DNA from: Triticum aestivum
Lineage: Eukaryota; Streptophyta; Magnoliopsida; Poales; Poaceae
Assembly (NCBI RefSeq): GCF_018294505.1
Contig: NC_057796.1
Location: 189,499,597-189,563,596 of the forward strand
Direction of reading: 5' to 3'
DNA length: 64,000 bases
This document shows, piece after piece, positions 30,596-43,600 of this stretch. The notes under the pieces are model-generated. The model saw nothing but the letters and a program-made list of their open reading frames with translations. It had not been told where the DNA came from and made no database searches. How positions within the stretch are numbered: position 1 is the stretch's first letter; every line of letters begins with the position of its first letter. A program made the translations under genes and the position numbers.

Positions 30596-31965
30596 TGTAA
30601 CAGCCTGGTTTTTGGCCCTTTTCTTTTTCTTTTTGATTTATTGGATTTTGCTCTGTTTTTCTTTTTGGAGTGGTTCTGTGGCCTTGCCACCTGGGAAATC
30701 ATCCTCATTCCTCTCCCATGTGGCTCATCATTCTCAAAACTTTCCCATGATCATTCCATTTCCATTCTAGCCCAGACCCTAAAATTCTTTTCGCAGGAAT
30801 ATTCCTTTTTGTATTAAAGGAATAACCCTGTCTGCCCTAGGTTGTGAAGCAACCTATATTTCTATCACTCCCAAAAATCCCAATTAATTCTCATAATTTT
30901 TGGGGTCATATGTTGCTCAAATATGCCCAAACTTTCCTGTCCTAGCCCAAGAATAATTCCGCACTAATTATCCTTCATTTCTGTCCAGTGTGGCTTTCTG
31001 AAAAGGAAGTGCCACCTATACTTTCCTGATTGCTCCCAAACCTTTTGGGCATTCTCTTATGACCAAATCATTGCCTCATGCCAAAATTCAACTTTATTTG
31101 CCTAGCCGATCTTCCTTAGCAATTTTTCAAACTTTCTGTCACACTGAAGCCATTGTGAAGGAAGTACTAGCTAGGAGTATCGAAATGAATTGAAATTTTG
31201 CACACTCCTTCATGTGCTCATATAAGCACACCCCTCCAAGTTTCACCTCCATCCCATGATCTATGTGAGCACAGGATCAAATCTTTGATTCTGTTAATAT
31301 TTTCAGGTTGTGAAGCAAGTATATTTGATATTGCTTCATTTTGGCTGAAAATTTACCAGAGCGTTCTCTTAACCGTAAAACCTCTCTCCACCAAATTTGG
31401 GACCAATTCATCAAGCCTATATTTCTCTAGGATTTTTGCAAGTTTATGGACAGAGAGAATAGCTGTGAAGGAAGTACCATTTTGGTGAATCCAATTGGTA
31501 TGAAATTTTTACAGCACCTTTATCTGTCCAAATCACTAAGGCTTGCCAAATTTGAGCTCAAGTGGCCACACCATTTGAGTGCATCATTTTGATCCATTTG
31601 CTGGACCATCTAGGTCAGTTACAAAGCAACCATGTTAAACCTTGATCCAAATCTTCTCAAAGTTAACAGGATTATAGTCCTTCCTAAGCAGACCACCCCA
31701 GACAAACTCTTGGCTCCAATAAAGTTCCTGTTGATCACCAGTGCACAGCCAAGTTTACTGCAGTAAACTTCAGACAATGATTACCATTTAACCATAGCAC
31801 CCAGATCAAGCCAGGTCATCATAAATGCTCCATCTTGGAAGGACATAACGCTAGACACCATTTTCTTGCCTCTCGTGATCTCCCTGTGCATTGTCCCGTG
31901 GTGACCGCGTAGCTGGCAAGCTTGTGCACGCACTCTGTGCGAAGTGGCCGCGTCCAGGGCGTCGT
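30596..31965 (+). mobile_element. First part of a gypsy LTR, interrupted by the Tekay-like element
   Basis: The LTR starts TGTAACAGCCTGGTTTTTGG right after the purine-rich TTTAAGGGGCTAAGAGT. The first ~660 bases match the minus-strand LTR 56953-56290. After about 31260 the two differ. At 31965 the sequence is interrupted by a complete retrotransposon, and it resumes at 44173-44178, as shown by the near-matching TSD GTCGT/GTCAT. No ORF is credible here. Confidence 0.7.
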
Positions 31966-34900
31966 TGTGACAGCCTGGATTTTGCCTTCTCACTTTTGCC
32001 GGACTTGCCTTCTCTCTTTTTCCGGACTTGGTTTTCACCGTGGTTTTTGCCCTGGTTTGATTTGGGTTTTGGATCAATTCAAATGGACTTGTCACTTGGG
32101 TATATCCTTGACTTTCACCCAAGTGACCCATCTATCTTATTCCTCCCACAAATTCCCAAAATAATCAAATGAATATTTTTCCTAAAAGAAAAATATTCAT
32201 TTTCTCTCTTAAACTCACTTCAGAACCATGTGCTCCAAAGCAACCTCAATTTTTCTTGCTCAGAAAAATCTGAGATAATTCCTAAATATTCTTAGAACCA
32301 TGGCCCACCTTCCCATGAAAAAATATTGCATCACTTTTTGTAATATTTTTGCTGTAGAAAATCTTTTCACTTCTGGACCAGAAATGCACTTGATACAGCA
32401 AGTGTATTTTTCCTTGAGCTTTTGGCCCTGAGTTTTCTTGAGCTTGAACACCTTCCTAAGTAACCCTAAACCCCAGGAGATTAGCCCTAATGACCTTCTA
32501 GAAGGTGGCCAAACTTGGCGGCCAAGTTTTTGACCAGAAACTTGCCAGCTTGGTAGAGTCGCGTCTGGTCGGCCTGGGTATGATCCATCACCCCTCCTTG
32601 ACGTAACACTGCATGGTCGAGCGCTTGGAAAAGGTTTGGCCGCTCCTGGCCGTCGTTTTGACCATGCCAGCATGGTGACCCCGTGAGGATACGACGCCTG
32701 GCAGCGTCTCGACGCGCTCTGGCTGCGCCTTGCCCTCTGTTTCGTGCATGCCCGTTCTAGCGCTCGCCTCTGACTGCCGCACTGCGCCACAACCCTCGAC
32801 CCATCACCCTTGACCCCTCCCTGGCGCTCACCGACGCTGGAGCCGCCGCAGCAAGCATGGGCGCGTCACGTCCAAATCGGCACAGTGCGCGCATGCACTT
32901 GTCCTCTTCCCAAACCGCCTCATGTGCGCGTCCTCAAGCGTAGGCAAGCTCCTGAGACGATGCAGCATCGTGCCCCCTCGCATTGGAGCTTCTCGTCGAT
33001 GTTCGCCGCGTGTCCAGAATGCCCCGGTGGCGACACGTCCCCCCTCCGTTCTGGCGGTATATAGCGCCCCCGCCTCCCTTGCTAGCCACGCACCACTCCA
33101 CACTACCTCCACGAACACGTAGACGAGCAGAAGCCCGGTCGGGCAGGCCTCTGGCCGTCGCCCCGAGGACTCCGGCGATCCCCGCAGTTCAGCTGCCGCG
33201 CTCCGGTGCCTCTCGAGCTCAAGAAGCTGCTTGGGCGGGGCATTGGGGGTCTGTTGGTGCTGCCTCGACCCCGCCAAGCCCTCGGAGCTGCCTCTAGCCG
33301 CCGTCTTCAACCTCTCCGGCGAACCACGTCCGCCACCGAAGCTTGCGAGCTCGACTGCGGCCAGCTCCGTCCACCTCTCGCCAAGCCACGGGTACGGGCA
33401 GGTGCGCCACGAGCCCCGCTTCCAATGCATCCCTATGGTCTAGTCCCAAACCCCTCGTCGTCGGCGTGAGCTCTGGCGAAACGCCGCCCCCCTCTGATCT
33501 TGATCCCCCCTCTCTCTCCTGACGAGTGGGGCCCAGTGTCAGCCTCACCACTCGTGCCCGAAGCGGTACGAGTGGAGGCGCACTCCCATTTTACGCCTTT
33601 GACGTCACCCCCCGCCAGGATTTTCTGTTTATTCAAATTTAATTCAAAAATTTGAGTAAACTTTGACCAGCCATTTTTTCTAAACCATAAGTCCAAATGA
33701 ATTGATTCTTTTTGCATTGTCTTTGTTACAGAAAGCTCTAGCAGCACACCAAAAGGTGGATTTTCCTGGCTGTCTAGAATTTCTGGTGATTTTCAGAATG
33801 AGTTTTGACATTTATTTTTGTGGTTTTAAATTGTTTTTCAGAAGAAGAAGCTTGTCTTGAAGCAAACCAAGAGGGGTGTGATCCTCCTCTACACTAATGC
33901 AAGCCACACCAGCATTTGGATGGTGTTATTTCAATATCTATGATTTTCTACTTTAATATGAGTTCTTATTTCCATTAAAATTTGGTAAATAATTTTGGTA
34001 AATTACTAGTCACTTTATTTTGTTAGAAATGCTTGTTTTAGTTACTGGTTGCATGCATGACCTTGCTTGGTTAAGTAGAGTAATATTTTTACACTATGCA
34101 TATTGCTATGGAAATTGGTGGTATTAATTTTACTAAATGATATTTTCATTTAAATAAAGAACCAATAAAAATATTGCTTGTTGATAAAAATAAGGTTTAA
34201 CCAGAAAGTTTGCTCCTTAGTGTTGCAAGATAATTATGTGGTTAAGTTTGATCCATGAACATGAGTTGTTTGCTTTGCATAGCGAGTAGTTGCATGATTT
34301 TCGGTATTATGCCATTGTTAGTAATAAAAAGTTTTCTTAAGAGCTAAACTTGATTAAGTTCAACTTGAATATGATGTTGATCACATCATGGTGCCACTGA
34401 ATCGGGTTCTTAGTTCAGCGCGACCACATTTACCTAATGGGAAGGTCTTGATTCGATCCTTTGTTGTGGCTCTCACCGGTGCCTCCCGCGAGGGAAGGTT
34501 ATGTGCGTGCATACCCTGGCCCGGTAGGCAGACATAACCTTGTGTGCTTGTTTTTCGTTTTTATGGTACCTTGTCCCCGTTTGGGACCGTTTTGCCATGA
34601 CGGTGGCCGTTGGTGTCTTTGGTAGACACGGGGCCACCCAAGACCTAGCCCTGGGAGGGAGATGGTCGGAGTGGCCGGGGAGAGTGCATGACAAAGGGAG
34701 GGTTTCGTCGGGATATTTTGGTCCACCCGAATGGGAGTGCGAGGCCAGGTATTCCGTTGTGTGGGTAAAGTGCGCTACCTCTGCAGAGTGTATTTAATCT
34801 ATCAATAGCCGCGCCCTCGGTTATGGGCAAAACTCGGGAGTAAGTCACACCATGGATCAACTTGTATAATTAATCCTGCCAACTAGAAATTGTTGTGATG

Positions 34901-35490
34901 CATTGTTTCGTGGTGAACCTTGAACACTCGAGGTGTTCATGAGCGATTGGTTTCAGGTGTGACCCCGGTGTGGTCATTGTTTGGTTACGAGGTAACCGTC
35001 TGGTAAGTGAGTCCGTGTGACTCGGTGCGCTGTTTGGCTGCTTTGCATCTGTAGTATTTTCATGCATTAGTTTAACCTGATTAATTATCATGATATTGTC
35101 TGTCATCGTGCTTATGTTTGTTGTGAGCTTGCAAGTACATTCAATGTACTGACCTGGCATGTTATGCCAGCTTTGAGGCAAGTCGATTCGCATCGGAGCG
35201 CATCTCGTGTCTAGGCCGTGTCCACGTTGGTGTCCCTGGGCTATGGAGTTCCGCTACGACGTTCTTCCGCTGCCGCGCAGTTTCGTGTGATCGAGGCCCC
35301 AGCCACATTCATTAAATAATGTACATACTGTCCAGCAGCACCGTTTGTGCTGCTCGGCCTCGAATCTCGATGTAATATCAGACCTATGTACCCTGCTAGT
35401 ATCAATAAAGCGGTTATTTCTGTACCATGTTGTTGTGTGTTGCTAGAAGACTCGATCTCTAGGCTGGCAATGCAGGGTAAACCTACCACA
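31966..35490 (+). mobile_element. 5' LTR of the Tekay-like element
   Basis: The 3525-base LTR runs from TGTGACAGCCTGGATTTTGCC to GGGTAAACCTACCACA. A TATA box TATATA lies at 33058-33063. A poly(A)-type AATAAA is near 35404. Compared with the 3' LTR it lacks about 20 bases close to its end. The GC-rich zone 32600-33560 gives only compositional ORFs. Confidence 0.9.
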
Positions 35491-35495
35491 ACGCT

Positions 35496-35508
35496 TGGTA
35501 TCAGAGCC
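35496..35508 (+). promoter_or_regulatory. Primer-binding site, initiator tRNA-Met type
   Basis: TGGTATCAGAGCC lies five bases after the LTR end. It is the standard plant retroelement primer site complementary to the 3' end of initiator tRNA-Met. The non-coding leader continues from here to the gag start at 36130. Confidence 0.85.
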
Positions 35509-36129
35509 GCGTTGATTGTAGGACACGCTAGACCGGTAGCGCGTTAGTAAAACGGTAGATAGTTTTGTTTGAGTGCCGGTAGACATGGGAATTGGTTGTT
35601 GCATTGCATGCATGTTTAATTGTTGTTATTACTAACCGTATGGTTTGTGAGTGTAGATGGCACTAGTACCGATTTTGTACCATCCTGAGCCAGCTCCGTG
35701 CACATCGCCGCACCTGCTTCAGAACGTGTGGCGACGACTATCCAGAGTATCGGGTGTATCGCGAGCATCTGGCCGGTGCATTGTATGAGTATTATGCTGA
35801 GGTCTCTACTATCAGTTAGGATCTGGGTCCGATTCAGGAGACGAGCCTGCAGCAGCACCACCTGAGCAGTAGACCGTTAGAGTGTCGTTGTAGTCATGAG
35901 CATGATGTATGGCTGTAATCGCACTTGTCATGACGCGTAGTTTCATGTACGAGGGTAGTAGACCCATTGTGATGTTTACTTTCATGTTGGGACTATGTAT
36001 AATTATGTTGGACTCTTTTATTCGACTTGGTTTTCATTCGCTGTTTTCTTCCGGGATTTGTAATTGGTTTTCCCCCATTTTGGAATTTTCTCATCCTAGT
36101 CGCTATGTATTGGGAAAACGAAAAATAGG

Positions 36130-37053
36130 ATGCCGCGTGGAGGCAGCAGCAGTCAAGCTGGTGAGGATGTCCCTGTCTGTCGCTCCGCGAGACAGGCAGG
36201 ACATTCCCATGAGCCATACCAGCCACCTCCGCCTCCACCGCCACAACTGCCTTCAACCGAGCAGATCCTGCGAATGTTTGAAGAAAGAAGGAGTAACGAT
36301 CAGCTGGAAGTACTGAAAAGTGTACAAGTTATGGTTGGGCAAAATGGAAACCAGAATGGCCATCACTCCAAGCTATCAGATTTTCAGCGAACCAATCCTC
36401 CCAACTTCAGCCAAGTACTTGATCCATTAGACGTCGACGACTGGCTAAGGACCATTGAGAAGAAACTGGAGATTGCCCGCACTGAAGAAGGAGACAAGGT
36501 TCCTTTCGCAACGCATTATCTCGAAGGAGATGCTGCTATATGGTGGGATAATGCCAAAGCAATATGGCCCGCGTACGAGGAAATTACTTGGACAAAATTC
36601 AAGGATCATTTCCGCAAGTACCATATTCCCACAGGAATCATGACGATCAAGCAGCACGAATTTCTAGCTATCACTCAAGGCAGAGCGACCGTCAATGAGT
36701 ACCTGAACAAATTCAACCATTTGGCCCGTTATTCTCTCCATGATGTGGCCACAGAAGAGCGGAAGATCGACCGGTTTCTTGGAGGCCTGAATCAGCATCT
36801 CAGGTGCACTCTCAGTATGTTTGATTTCCCAGACTTTCTGACTCTGGTGAACAAGGCCCTCATCGCTGAGAGGGAACATAAGCTCATGCACGACAGCAAG
36901 CCAGCCGTGAATGACCACAAGCGCAAATTCGAGCCAAAGAAGGATATGCAACCAGTGCAAAAGCTCGTACTTGGCAACAGACTCAGGTGGAGTACAAACC
37001 CAATTGGCAGCAGAATGTCAACAAGACTACTACACAAGTCAAGAATGTCGTGA
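36130..37053 (+). pseudogene. gag: gag capsid protein of the Tekay-like element (C-terminus broken)
   Basis: The ATG at 36130 opens 307 codons. A Pro-rich N-terminus (residues 31-40) is followed by a retrotransposon gag capsid domain at about 85-245: FQRTNPPNFSQVLDPLDVDD, WWDNAKAIWP, and HEFLAITQGRATVNEYLNKF are typical. The frame is lost near residue 280. The nucleocapsid zinc knuckle is found afterwards at 37092-37130, in a frame that also has a TAG at 37067-37069. The motif reads SFSCGQTGHYAQQC, so the first of the usual CCHC cysteines is serine. Capsid proteins build the virus-like particle in the cytoplasm. This copy is not functional. Confidence 0.88.
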
Positions 37054-37181
37054 CCAGCCCGGTGCGCGACGATTGGTAGCGCAACAATTCGTCCTTCAGC
37101 TGTGGTCAAACCGGACACTACGCCCAACAGTGTCCCAAGAACACCAAGCACGTCGCTCCATTTCAGCCGCAAGTCAACTAC

Positions 37182-37946
37182 ATGGAGCCGTATTCCGCCT
37201 CCGATATAATCCAAGGGCAAGTTCATCACATCTCCGTAGACGAAGCCCAAGAGGACCCGAAAGTCATCATTGGTATGTTTCTCGTTAACGACATACCAGC
37301 CGTAATTTTATTTGACTCTGGTGCTTCCCACTCTTTTATTTCGTGGAGTTTTTCTTCCCAAAACAATTTTCCTTGCTCGATTTTGGGAAAACACATGCTG
37401 GTACAATCCCCGGGATCCCTACTTAGAAGCAATCTCATCTGCCGAAGTTTGGAGATCGACATCAAGGGCGTCAAGTTTCCAACATCATTGGTAATCATCG
37501 ATTCCAACAAATTGGACGTCATTTTGGGCATGAATTGGTTGACCCAATACCAAGTCTGCATCAGCTGTGCGACCCGAGAAGTTACCCTGAAAAATATGGA
37601 AGGTCGCACTACCAGTTTTTATGCCCGCAAGTGCATCCCAATGAAAGATATTGTTTTCGCAGCCGTGGCAGAAGAGGTGGAATTAATTCCAGTGGTCAGC
37701 GAGTATCGAGATGTATTTCCTGAAGAATTACCCGGCATTCCACCAGACCGAGAATTGGAGTTTGCTATTGACGTGGTGCCTGGAACCACTCCGATACATA
37801 AGAAATATTATCGGATGCCTTGCTCAGAATTGGTGGAGTTGAAGAAACAACTGGATGAGATGCTGCAGAAAGGATACATTCGTCCAAGCTCTTCACCATG
37901 GGGATCACCCGCAATCTTCATGGACAAAAAGGATGGCAGTCTATGA
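37182..37946 (+). pseudogene. pol: Protease and start of RT of the Tekay-like element
   Basis: These 254 codons contain the aspartic protease with catalytic LFDSGASHSF (DSG at residues 45-47) and the flap and ILGMNWL region (about 115-121). The RT N-terminus follows (FPEELPGIPPDRELEF, PIHKKYYRMPCSELVELKKQ, SPWGSPAIFM). A TGA at 37944-37946 ends it between KKDGSL and the next RT motif. The following frame continues in phase with no gap, so this is a simple nonsense change, probably from an Arg CGA codon. Confidence 0.9.
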
Positions 37947-38771
37947 ATGTGCGTAGACTACCGCCACCTGAATGACGTCACCATCAAAAACAAGTATCCA
38001 CTGCTAAGGATTGATGATCTGTTTGATCAACTCAATGGGGTCAAAGTATTCTCCAAAATTGATTTGAGGACGGGATATCATCAACTCAAGATAAAGAAGG
38101 AAGATATTCCTAAGACTGCGTTCACCACTCGGTACGGTCTTTATGAATACACCGTTATGTCCTTCGGCCTCACCAACGCTCCTGCATTCTTTATGCACAT
38201 GATGAACAAGGTGTTTATGGACTTCTTGGATAAATTTGTGGTGGTGTTCATTGACGACATACTCATTTACTCCAAGAGCATGGACGAACATAAGGAGCAT
38301 CTTCGAGCAGTTCTGCAAAGACTTCGCGATCATCAACTGTATGCCAAATTCAGCAAATGTGAGTTTTGGCTCCAGCAAGTGGGATTCCTTGGGCATATCC
38401 TCTCAGCAGAAGGAATCTGGGTGGACCCAAGCAAGGTAAAGGACGTACATGATTGGTCCGCACCCACCACCGTCTCAGAAATCCGGAGTTTCCTTGGACT
38501 AGCCGGATATTATCGCCGGTTTATTGAAGGATTTTCCAAGATTGCCAAGCCAGTGACAGAGCTCCTCAAGAAGGACAAGAAGTTCATATGGACTGAGGAC
38601 TGCGAACGGAGCTTCAATGAGTTAAAAACCAGGCTGACGTTGGCACCTGTATTAACTCTTCCAGACATCTACCGCAGTTTCGACGTTTACTGCGACGCCT
38701 CCAGAAGAGGAGCGGGGTGTGTACTCATGCAGGATGGCAAAGTGGTAGCCTATGCATCTCGCCAACTATGA
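37947..38771 (+). pseudogene. pol: RT core and start of RNase H of the Tekay-like element
   Basis: These 274 codons follow directly after the TGA. RT motifs: [10 protein letters not shown], catalytic Asp in [12 protein letters not shown] (residue 39), [11 protein letters not shown], and the active site [10 protein letters not shown] (FIDD at 101-104). The thumb and connection follow ([26 protein letters not shown]). RNase H begins with [13 protein letters not shown] and ends at VVAYASRQL, where a second TGA (38769-38771) interrupts. Apart from the stop the domain looks complete. Confidence 0.92.
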
Positions 38772-39587
38772 CAACATGAAGGAAACTATCCTACCCATGA
38801 TTTGGAATTGGCCGCCGTGGTGCACGCTTTGAAAATCTGGAGACATTATCTGATTGGGAAGAAGTGCCAGATATTCACCGACCATAAGAGTCTCAAGTAT
38901 ATATTCACTCAGCCCGACTTGAACCTTCAACAGCGAAGATGGCTCGAGTTGGTTAAGGACTATGACCTCGGAATAAATTATCACCCGGGCAAAGCTAATG
39001 TGGTGGCAGACGCCCTCAGTCGCAAACCAGCCAACCTTAATGCTCTAATGGATTCCTTACCTCCGGAGCTTTATGAAGAAATCATGCAGCTAAACTTGGT
39101 GATCACCGACGCCCGTATTACCAGTGTATTGGAAGTTGCCCCCACTCTCGAAGAGGAAATCCGCTGTGCTCAGGCGGATGACAAGGTGTTACAAATATAT
39201 GTTCAGAAGATGCACCAAGGGCATGCACTGGATTTCTCTATGGATCAGCAGGGTTCGCTAAGATTCCGCGGAAGACTTTGCGTACCCAATCACAACAGCC
39301 TAAAGAAGAAAATATTGGCAGAAGCGCATGAAGCACCATACTCAATTCACCCCGGTGGTACCAAAATGTATGAGGACCTTCGGCAGATATTTTGGTGGGA
39401 TGGTATGAAGAAAGACATCGCGTATTTTGTGGCCTGTTGCGACACATGCAATAAAGTAAATGTGGAACATCAAAAGCCCGCCGGACTCCTTCAGCCTCTG
39501 CCGGTATCCCAATGGAAATGGGATGATATTTGCATCGATTTCATCACTGCATTGCCAAGGTCTCATCGAGGCAACGACGCGATATAG
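38772..39587 (+). pseudogene. pol: RNase H remainder, integrase zinc finger and core start
   Basis: This frame is in phase with the previous one after its TGA. The first called Met is at 38802, but the sequence before it is also coding. RNase H continues with [16 protein letters not shown], the acidic FTDHKSLKY and the terminal [14 protein letters not shown]. The integrase H-H-C-C finger follows ([11 protein letters not shown], then FVACCDTC), and the core begins with the first catalytic Asp in [15 protein letters not shown] at 39585-39587, likely from a Trp codon, stops it. Confidence 0.9.
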
Positions 39588-39989
39588 GTCATACTGGACA
39601 CCTTAACCAAGGTGGCACACTTCCTGCCTATCCGAACTACATACCGTGCAAATCAACTCGGACAGCTGTATGTATCAAGAATCGTCAGTCTACATGGAGT
39701 ACCTAAGACTATCACCTCCGACAGAGGATCCCTTTTCACCTCCGCATTTTGGGCCCGACTACATGAAGCCTTGGGGACCGCTCTGAAGTACAGTATGGCT
39801 TATCATCCTCAGACAGATGGACAAACTGAGCGAGTAAATCAAATACTCGAGGATATGCTACGAGCATGTACATTGGCCCAAGGAACCAAGTGGAAAGACT
39901 ATCTGCCCTATGCCGAGTTTTCCTACAACAACAATTTCCAGGCCAGCTTGAAGATGTCACCCTATGAAGCCCTGTATGGCCGGAAATGA
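39588..39989 (+). pseudogene. pol: Integrase core of the Tekay-like element
   Basis: This continues in phase after the TAG. It shows the catalytic ITSDRGSLFTSAFW (second Asp) and YHPQTDGQTERVNQILEDML (Glu) of the D,D-35-E core, then WKDYLPYAEFSYNNNFQASL and SPYEALYGRK. A TGA at 39987-39989 follows. The first core Asp lies in the previous frame segment. Confidence 0.9.
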
Positions 39990-40437
39990 CGCACCCCATT
40001 GAATTGGTCTCAAACCGGAGACAGATGCATTTTCGGGACTGATTTAATGCTTGAAGCAGAGAAACAAGTCAAGGAAATCCGAGATAGACTACAACTGGCC
40101 AAATCCTGACAGAAGAGCTACTATGATGCAGACATCGTCAGATCAGCTTCGAACCCAGAGAACACGTATATCTCCGAGTCACCCCTATGAAAGGAGTCAA
40201 GAGATTTCAGACCCAAGGAAAATTGGCACCCAGATATATCGGCCCATTCCCCGTCATGGCCAGAGTCGGAACAGTTGCCTACTAGTTGGAATTGCCATCA
40301 GAATTGTCAGAAGTACACAACGTGTTCCACATCTCACAGCTAAGAAGATGCATCTCGCCACCAGAGAAAAGGACTGATATGTCAGAGATAGAATTGGCTA
40401 AGGATTTGACTTATGAGGAAAAGCCAACATAATATTG
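39990..40437 (+). pseudogene. pol: Heavily decayed integrase C-terminal region
   Basis: Homology to the integrase C-terminus can be glimpsed in pieces: LNWSQTGDRCIFG, VKEIRDRLQLA, and later VFHISQLRRC in another phase. Stops and at least one frame change break it. Nothing else is present in this stretch. Confidence 0.6.
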
Positions 40438-40605
40438 GATCAGACAGAAAGGGTCACTCGCAGCAAAGAGATACGGTTTTACAAGGTTCAGTGGGAGCAT
40501 CACACCGAAGAAGAAGCTACCTGGGAAAGAGAGGAATTTTTAAGGACTGCATACCCAGAATGGTTTTCCAAAGCAACCGAATCTCGAGGACGAGATTCAT
40601 CCTAA
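40438..40605 (+). pseudogene. pol: Chromodomain at the pol C-terminus
   Basis: About 55 codons to the stop TAA at 40603-40605 give a chromodomain signature: IRFYKVQWEHHTEEEATWER followed by EEFLRTAYPEWF. Chromodomains at the integrase C-terminus define chromoviruses and are thought to bind histone marks, steering insertion. The module itself is intact over this stretch although the frame leading to it is broken. Confidence 0.85.
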
Positions 40606-40617
40606 GTGGGGGAGGTT
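40606..40617 (+). promoter_or_regulatory. Polypurine tract of the Tekay-like element
   Basis: GTGGGGGAGGTT lies immediately before the 3' LTR start TGTGACAG. It marks the priming site for plus-strand DNA synthesis. Confidence 0.8.
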
Positions 40618-43600
40618 TGTGACAGCCTGGATTTTGCCTTCTCTCTTTTGCCGGACTTGCTTTCTCTCTTTTTTCGGACTTGGTTTTCACCGTGGTTTTT
40701 GCCCTGATTTGATTTGGGTTTTGGATCAATTCAAATGGACTTGTCACTTGGGCATATCCTTGGCTTTCACCCAAGTGACCCATCTATCTTATTCCTCCCA
40801 CAAATTCCCAAAATAATCAAATGAATATTTTTCCTAAAAGAAAAATATTCATTTTTCTCTCTTAAACTCACTTCTGAACCATGTGCTCCAAAGCAACATC
40901 AATTTTTATTGCTCAGAAAAATCTGAGATAATTCCTAAATATTCTTAGAACCCTGGCCCACCTTCCCATGCAAAAATATTGCATCACTTTTTGTAATATT
41001 TTCGCTGTAGAAATTCTTTTCACTTCTGGACCAGAAATGCACTTTGTACAACAAGTGCATTTTTCCTTGAACTTTTGGGCCTGAGTTTTCTTGAGCTTGA
41101 ACACCTTCCTAAGTAACCGTAAACCCCGGGAGATTAGCTCTAATGACCTTCTAGAAGGTGGCCAAACTTGGCGACCAAGTTTCTGACTAGAATCTTGCTA
41201 GCTTGGTAGAGTCCCGTCTGGTCGGCCTGGGTATGATCCATCACCCCTCCTTGACGTAACACTGCACGGTCGAGCGCTTGGACAAGGTTTGGCCGCTCCT
41301 GGCCATCATTTTGAGCATGCCAGCATGGTGACCACGTGAGGACATGATGCTTGGCAGCGTCTCGACGCGCTCTGGCTGTCGCCTTGCCCTCTGTTTCGCG
41401 CGTGCACGTTCCAGCGCTCGCCTCCGACTGCCGCACCGCGCCACAACCCTCGACCCATCACCCTTGACCCCTCCCTGGCGCTCGCCGTCGTCGGAGCCGC
41501 CGCCGCAAGCTCTGGCTCGTCGCGTCCAAATCGGCACAGTGCGCGCGTGCACTTGTCCTCTTCTCCAACCACCTCCTGTGCGCGTCCGCAAGCGTAGGCA
41601 AGCTCCTGAGACGACGCGGCATCGTGCCCCCTCGCGTTGGAGCTTCTCGTCGATGTTTGTCGCGTGTCCAGAACGCCCCGGCGGCGACACGTCCGCCCCC
41701 CCCCCCCCCCGTTCCGGCTATATATAGTGCCCCCGCCTCCCTTGCAAGCCACGCACGACTCCACACCACCTCCACGAACACGTAGACGAGCAGAAGCCCG
41801 GTCGGGCAGGCCTCTGGCCGTCGCCCCGACCCGAGGACTCCGGCGATCCCCGCAGTCCAGCTGCCGTGCTCCGGTGCCTCTCGAGCTCAAGCAGCTGCTT
41901 GGGCGGGGCATTCGGGTTCTCCTGGTGCTCCCTGGACCCCGCCAAGCCCTCAGAGCTGCCTCTAGCCGCCGTCTTCAACCTCTCCGGTGAACCCTGTCCG
42001 CCACCGAAGCTTGCAAGCTTGACTGCGGCCAGCTCCGTCCACCTCTCGCCAAGCCACGGGTACAGGCAGGTGCGCCGCGAGCCCCACTTCCAATCCATCC
42101 CCCTAGCCTAGTCCCAAACCCCTCGTCGTCGGCGTGAGCTCCGGCGAAACGCCGCCCCCTCTGATCTCGATCCCCCCTCTCTCTCCTAACGGGTGGGGCC
42201 TAGTGTCAGCCTCACCACTCGCGCCCGAAGCGGTACGAGTGGAGGCACACTCCCGTTTTACGCCTTCGACGTCACCCCCCAGGATTTTCTGTTTATTCAA
42301 ATTTAATTCAAAAATTTGACTAAACTTTAACCAGCCATTATTTCTAAACCATAAGTCCAAATGAATTGATTCTTTTTGCATTGTCTTTGTTATAGAAAGC
42401 TCTAACAGCACACCAATAGGTGGATTTTTTCTGGGTGTCTAGAATTTCTGGTGATTTTCAGAATGTGTTTTGACATTTATTTTTGTGGTTTTAAATTGTT
42501 TTTCAGAAGGAGAAGCTTGTCTTGAAGCAAACCAAGAGGGGTGTTATCCTCCTCTACACTAAGGCAAGCCACACCAGCATTTGGATGGTGTTATTTCAAT
42601 ATCTATGATCTTCTACTTTAATATGAGTTCTTATTTGCATTAAAATTTGGTAAATAATTTTGGTAAATTACTAGTCACTTTATTCTGTTAGAAATGCTTG
42701 TTTTAGTTACTGGTTGCATGCATGACCTTGCTTGGTTAAGTAGAGTAAGATTTTTACACTATGCATATTGCTATGGAAATTGGTGGTATAATTTTACGAA
42801 ATGATATTTTCATTTAAATAAAGAACCAATAAAAATATTGCTTGTTGATAAAAATGAGGTATAACCAGAAAGTTTGCTCCTTAGTGTTGCAAGATAATCA
42901 TGTGGTTAAGTTTGATCCATGAACATGAGTTGTTTGCTTCGCATAGCGAGTAGTTGCATGATTTCCGGTATTATGCCATTGTTAGTAATAAAAAGTTTTC
43001 TTAAGAGCTAAACTTGATTAAGTTCAACTTGAATATGATGTTGATCACATCATGGTGCCACTGAATCGGGTTCTTAGTTCAGCGCGACCACATTTACATA
43101 ATGGGAAGGTCTTGATTCGGTCCTTTGTTGTGGCTCTCACCGGTGCCTCCCGCGAGGGAAGGTTATGGGTGTGCATACCCTGGCCCAGTAGGCAGACATA
43201 ACCTTGTGTGCTCGTTTTTTGTTTTTATGCTACCTTGTCCCCGTTTGGGACCGTTTTGCCACGACGGTGGCCGTTGGTGTCTTTGGTAGACACGGGGCCA
43301 CCCAAGACCTAGCCCTGGGAGGGAGATGGTCGGAGTGGCCGGGGAGAGTGCATGACAAAGGGAGGGTTTCGTCGGGATATTTTGGTCCACCCGAATGGGA
43401 GTGCGAGGCCAGGTATTCCGTTGTGTGGGTAAAGTGCGCTACCTCTGCAGAGTGTATTTAATCTATGGATAACCGCGCCCTCAGTTATGGGCAAAACTCA
43501 AGAGTAAGTCACACCATGGATCAACTTTTATAATTAATCCTGCCAACTAGAAATTGTTGTGATGCATTATTTCGTGGTGAACCTTGAACACTCGAGGTGT

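Noticed and set aside
41306..41911. Long minus-strand ORFs in the Tekay-like LTR
   Set aside because: The 5' LTR copy (32260-33430) does not keep the same ORF structure, as frames shift with small indels.
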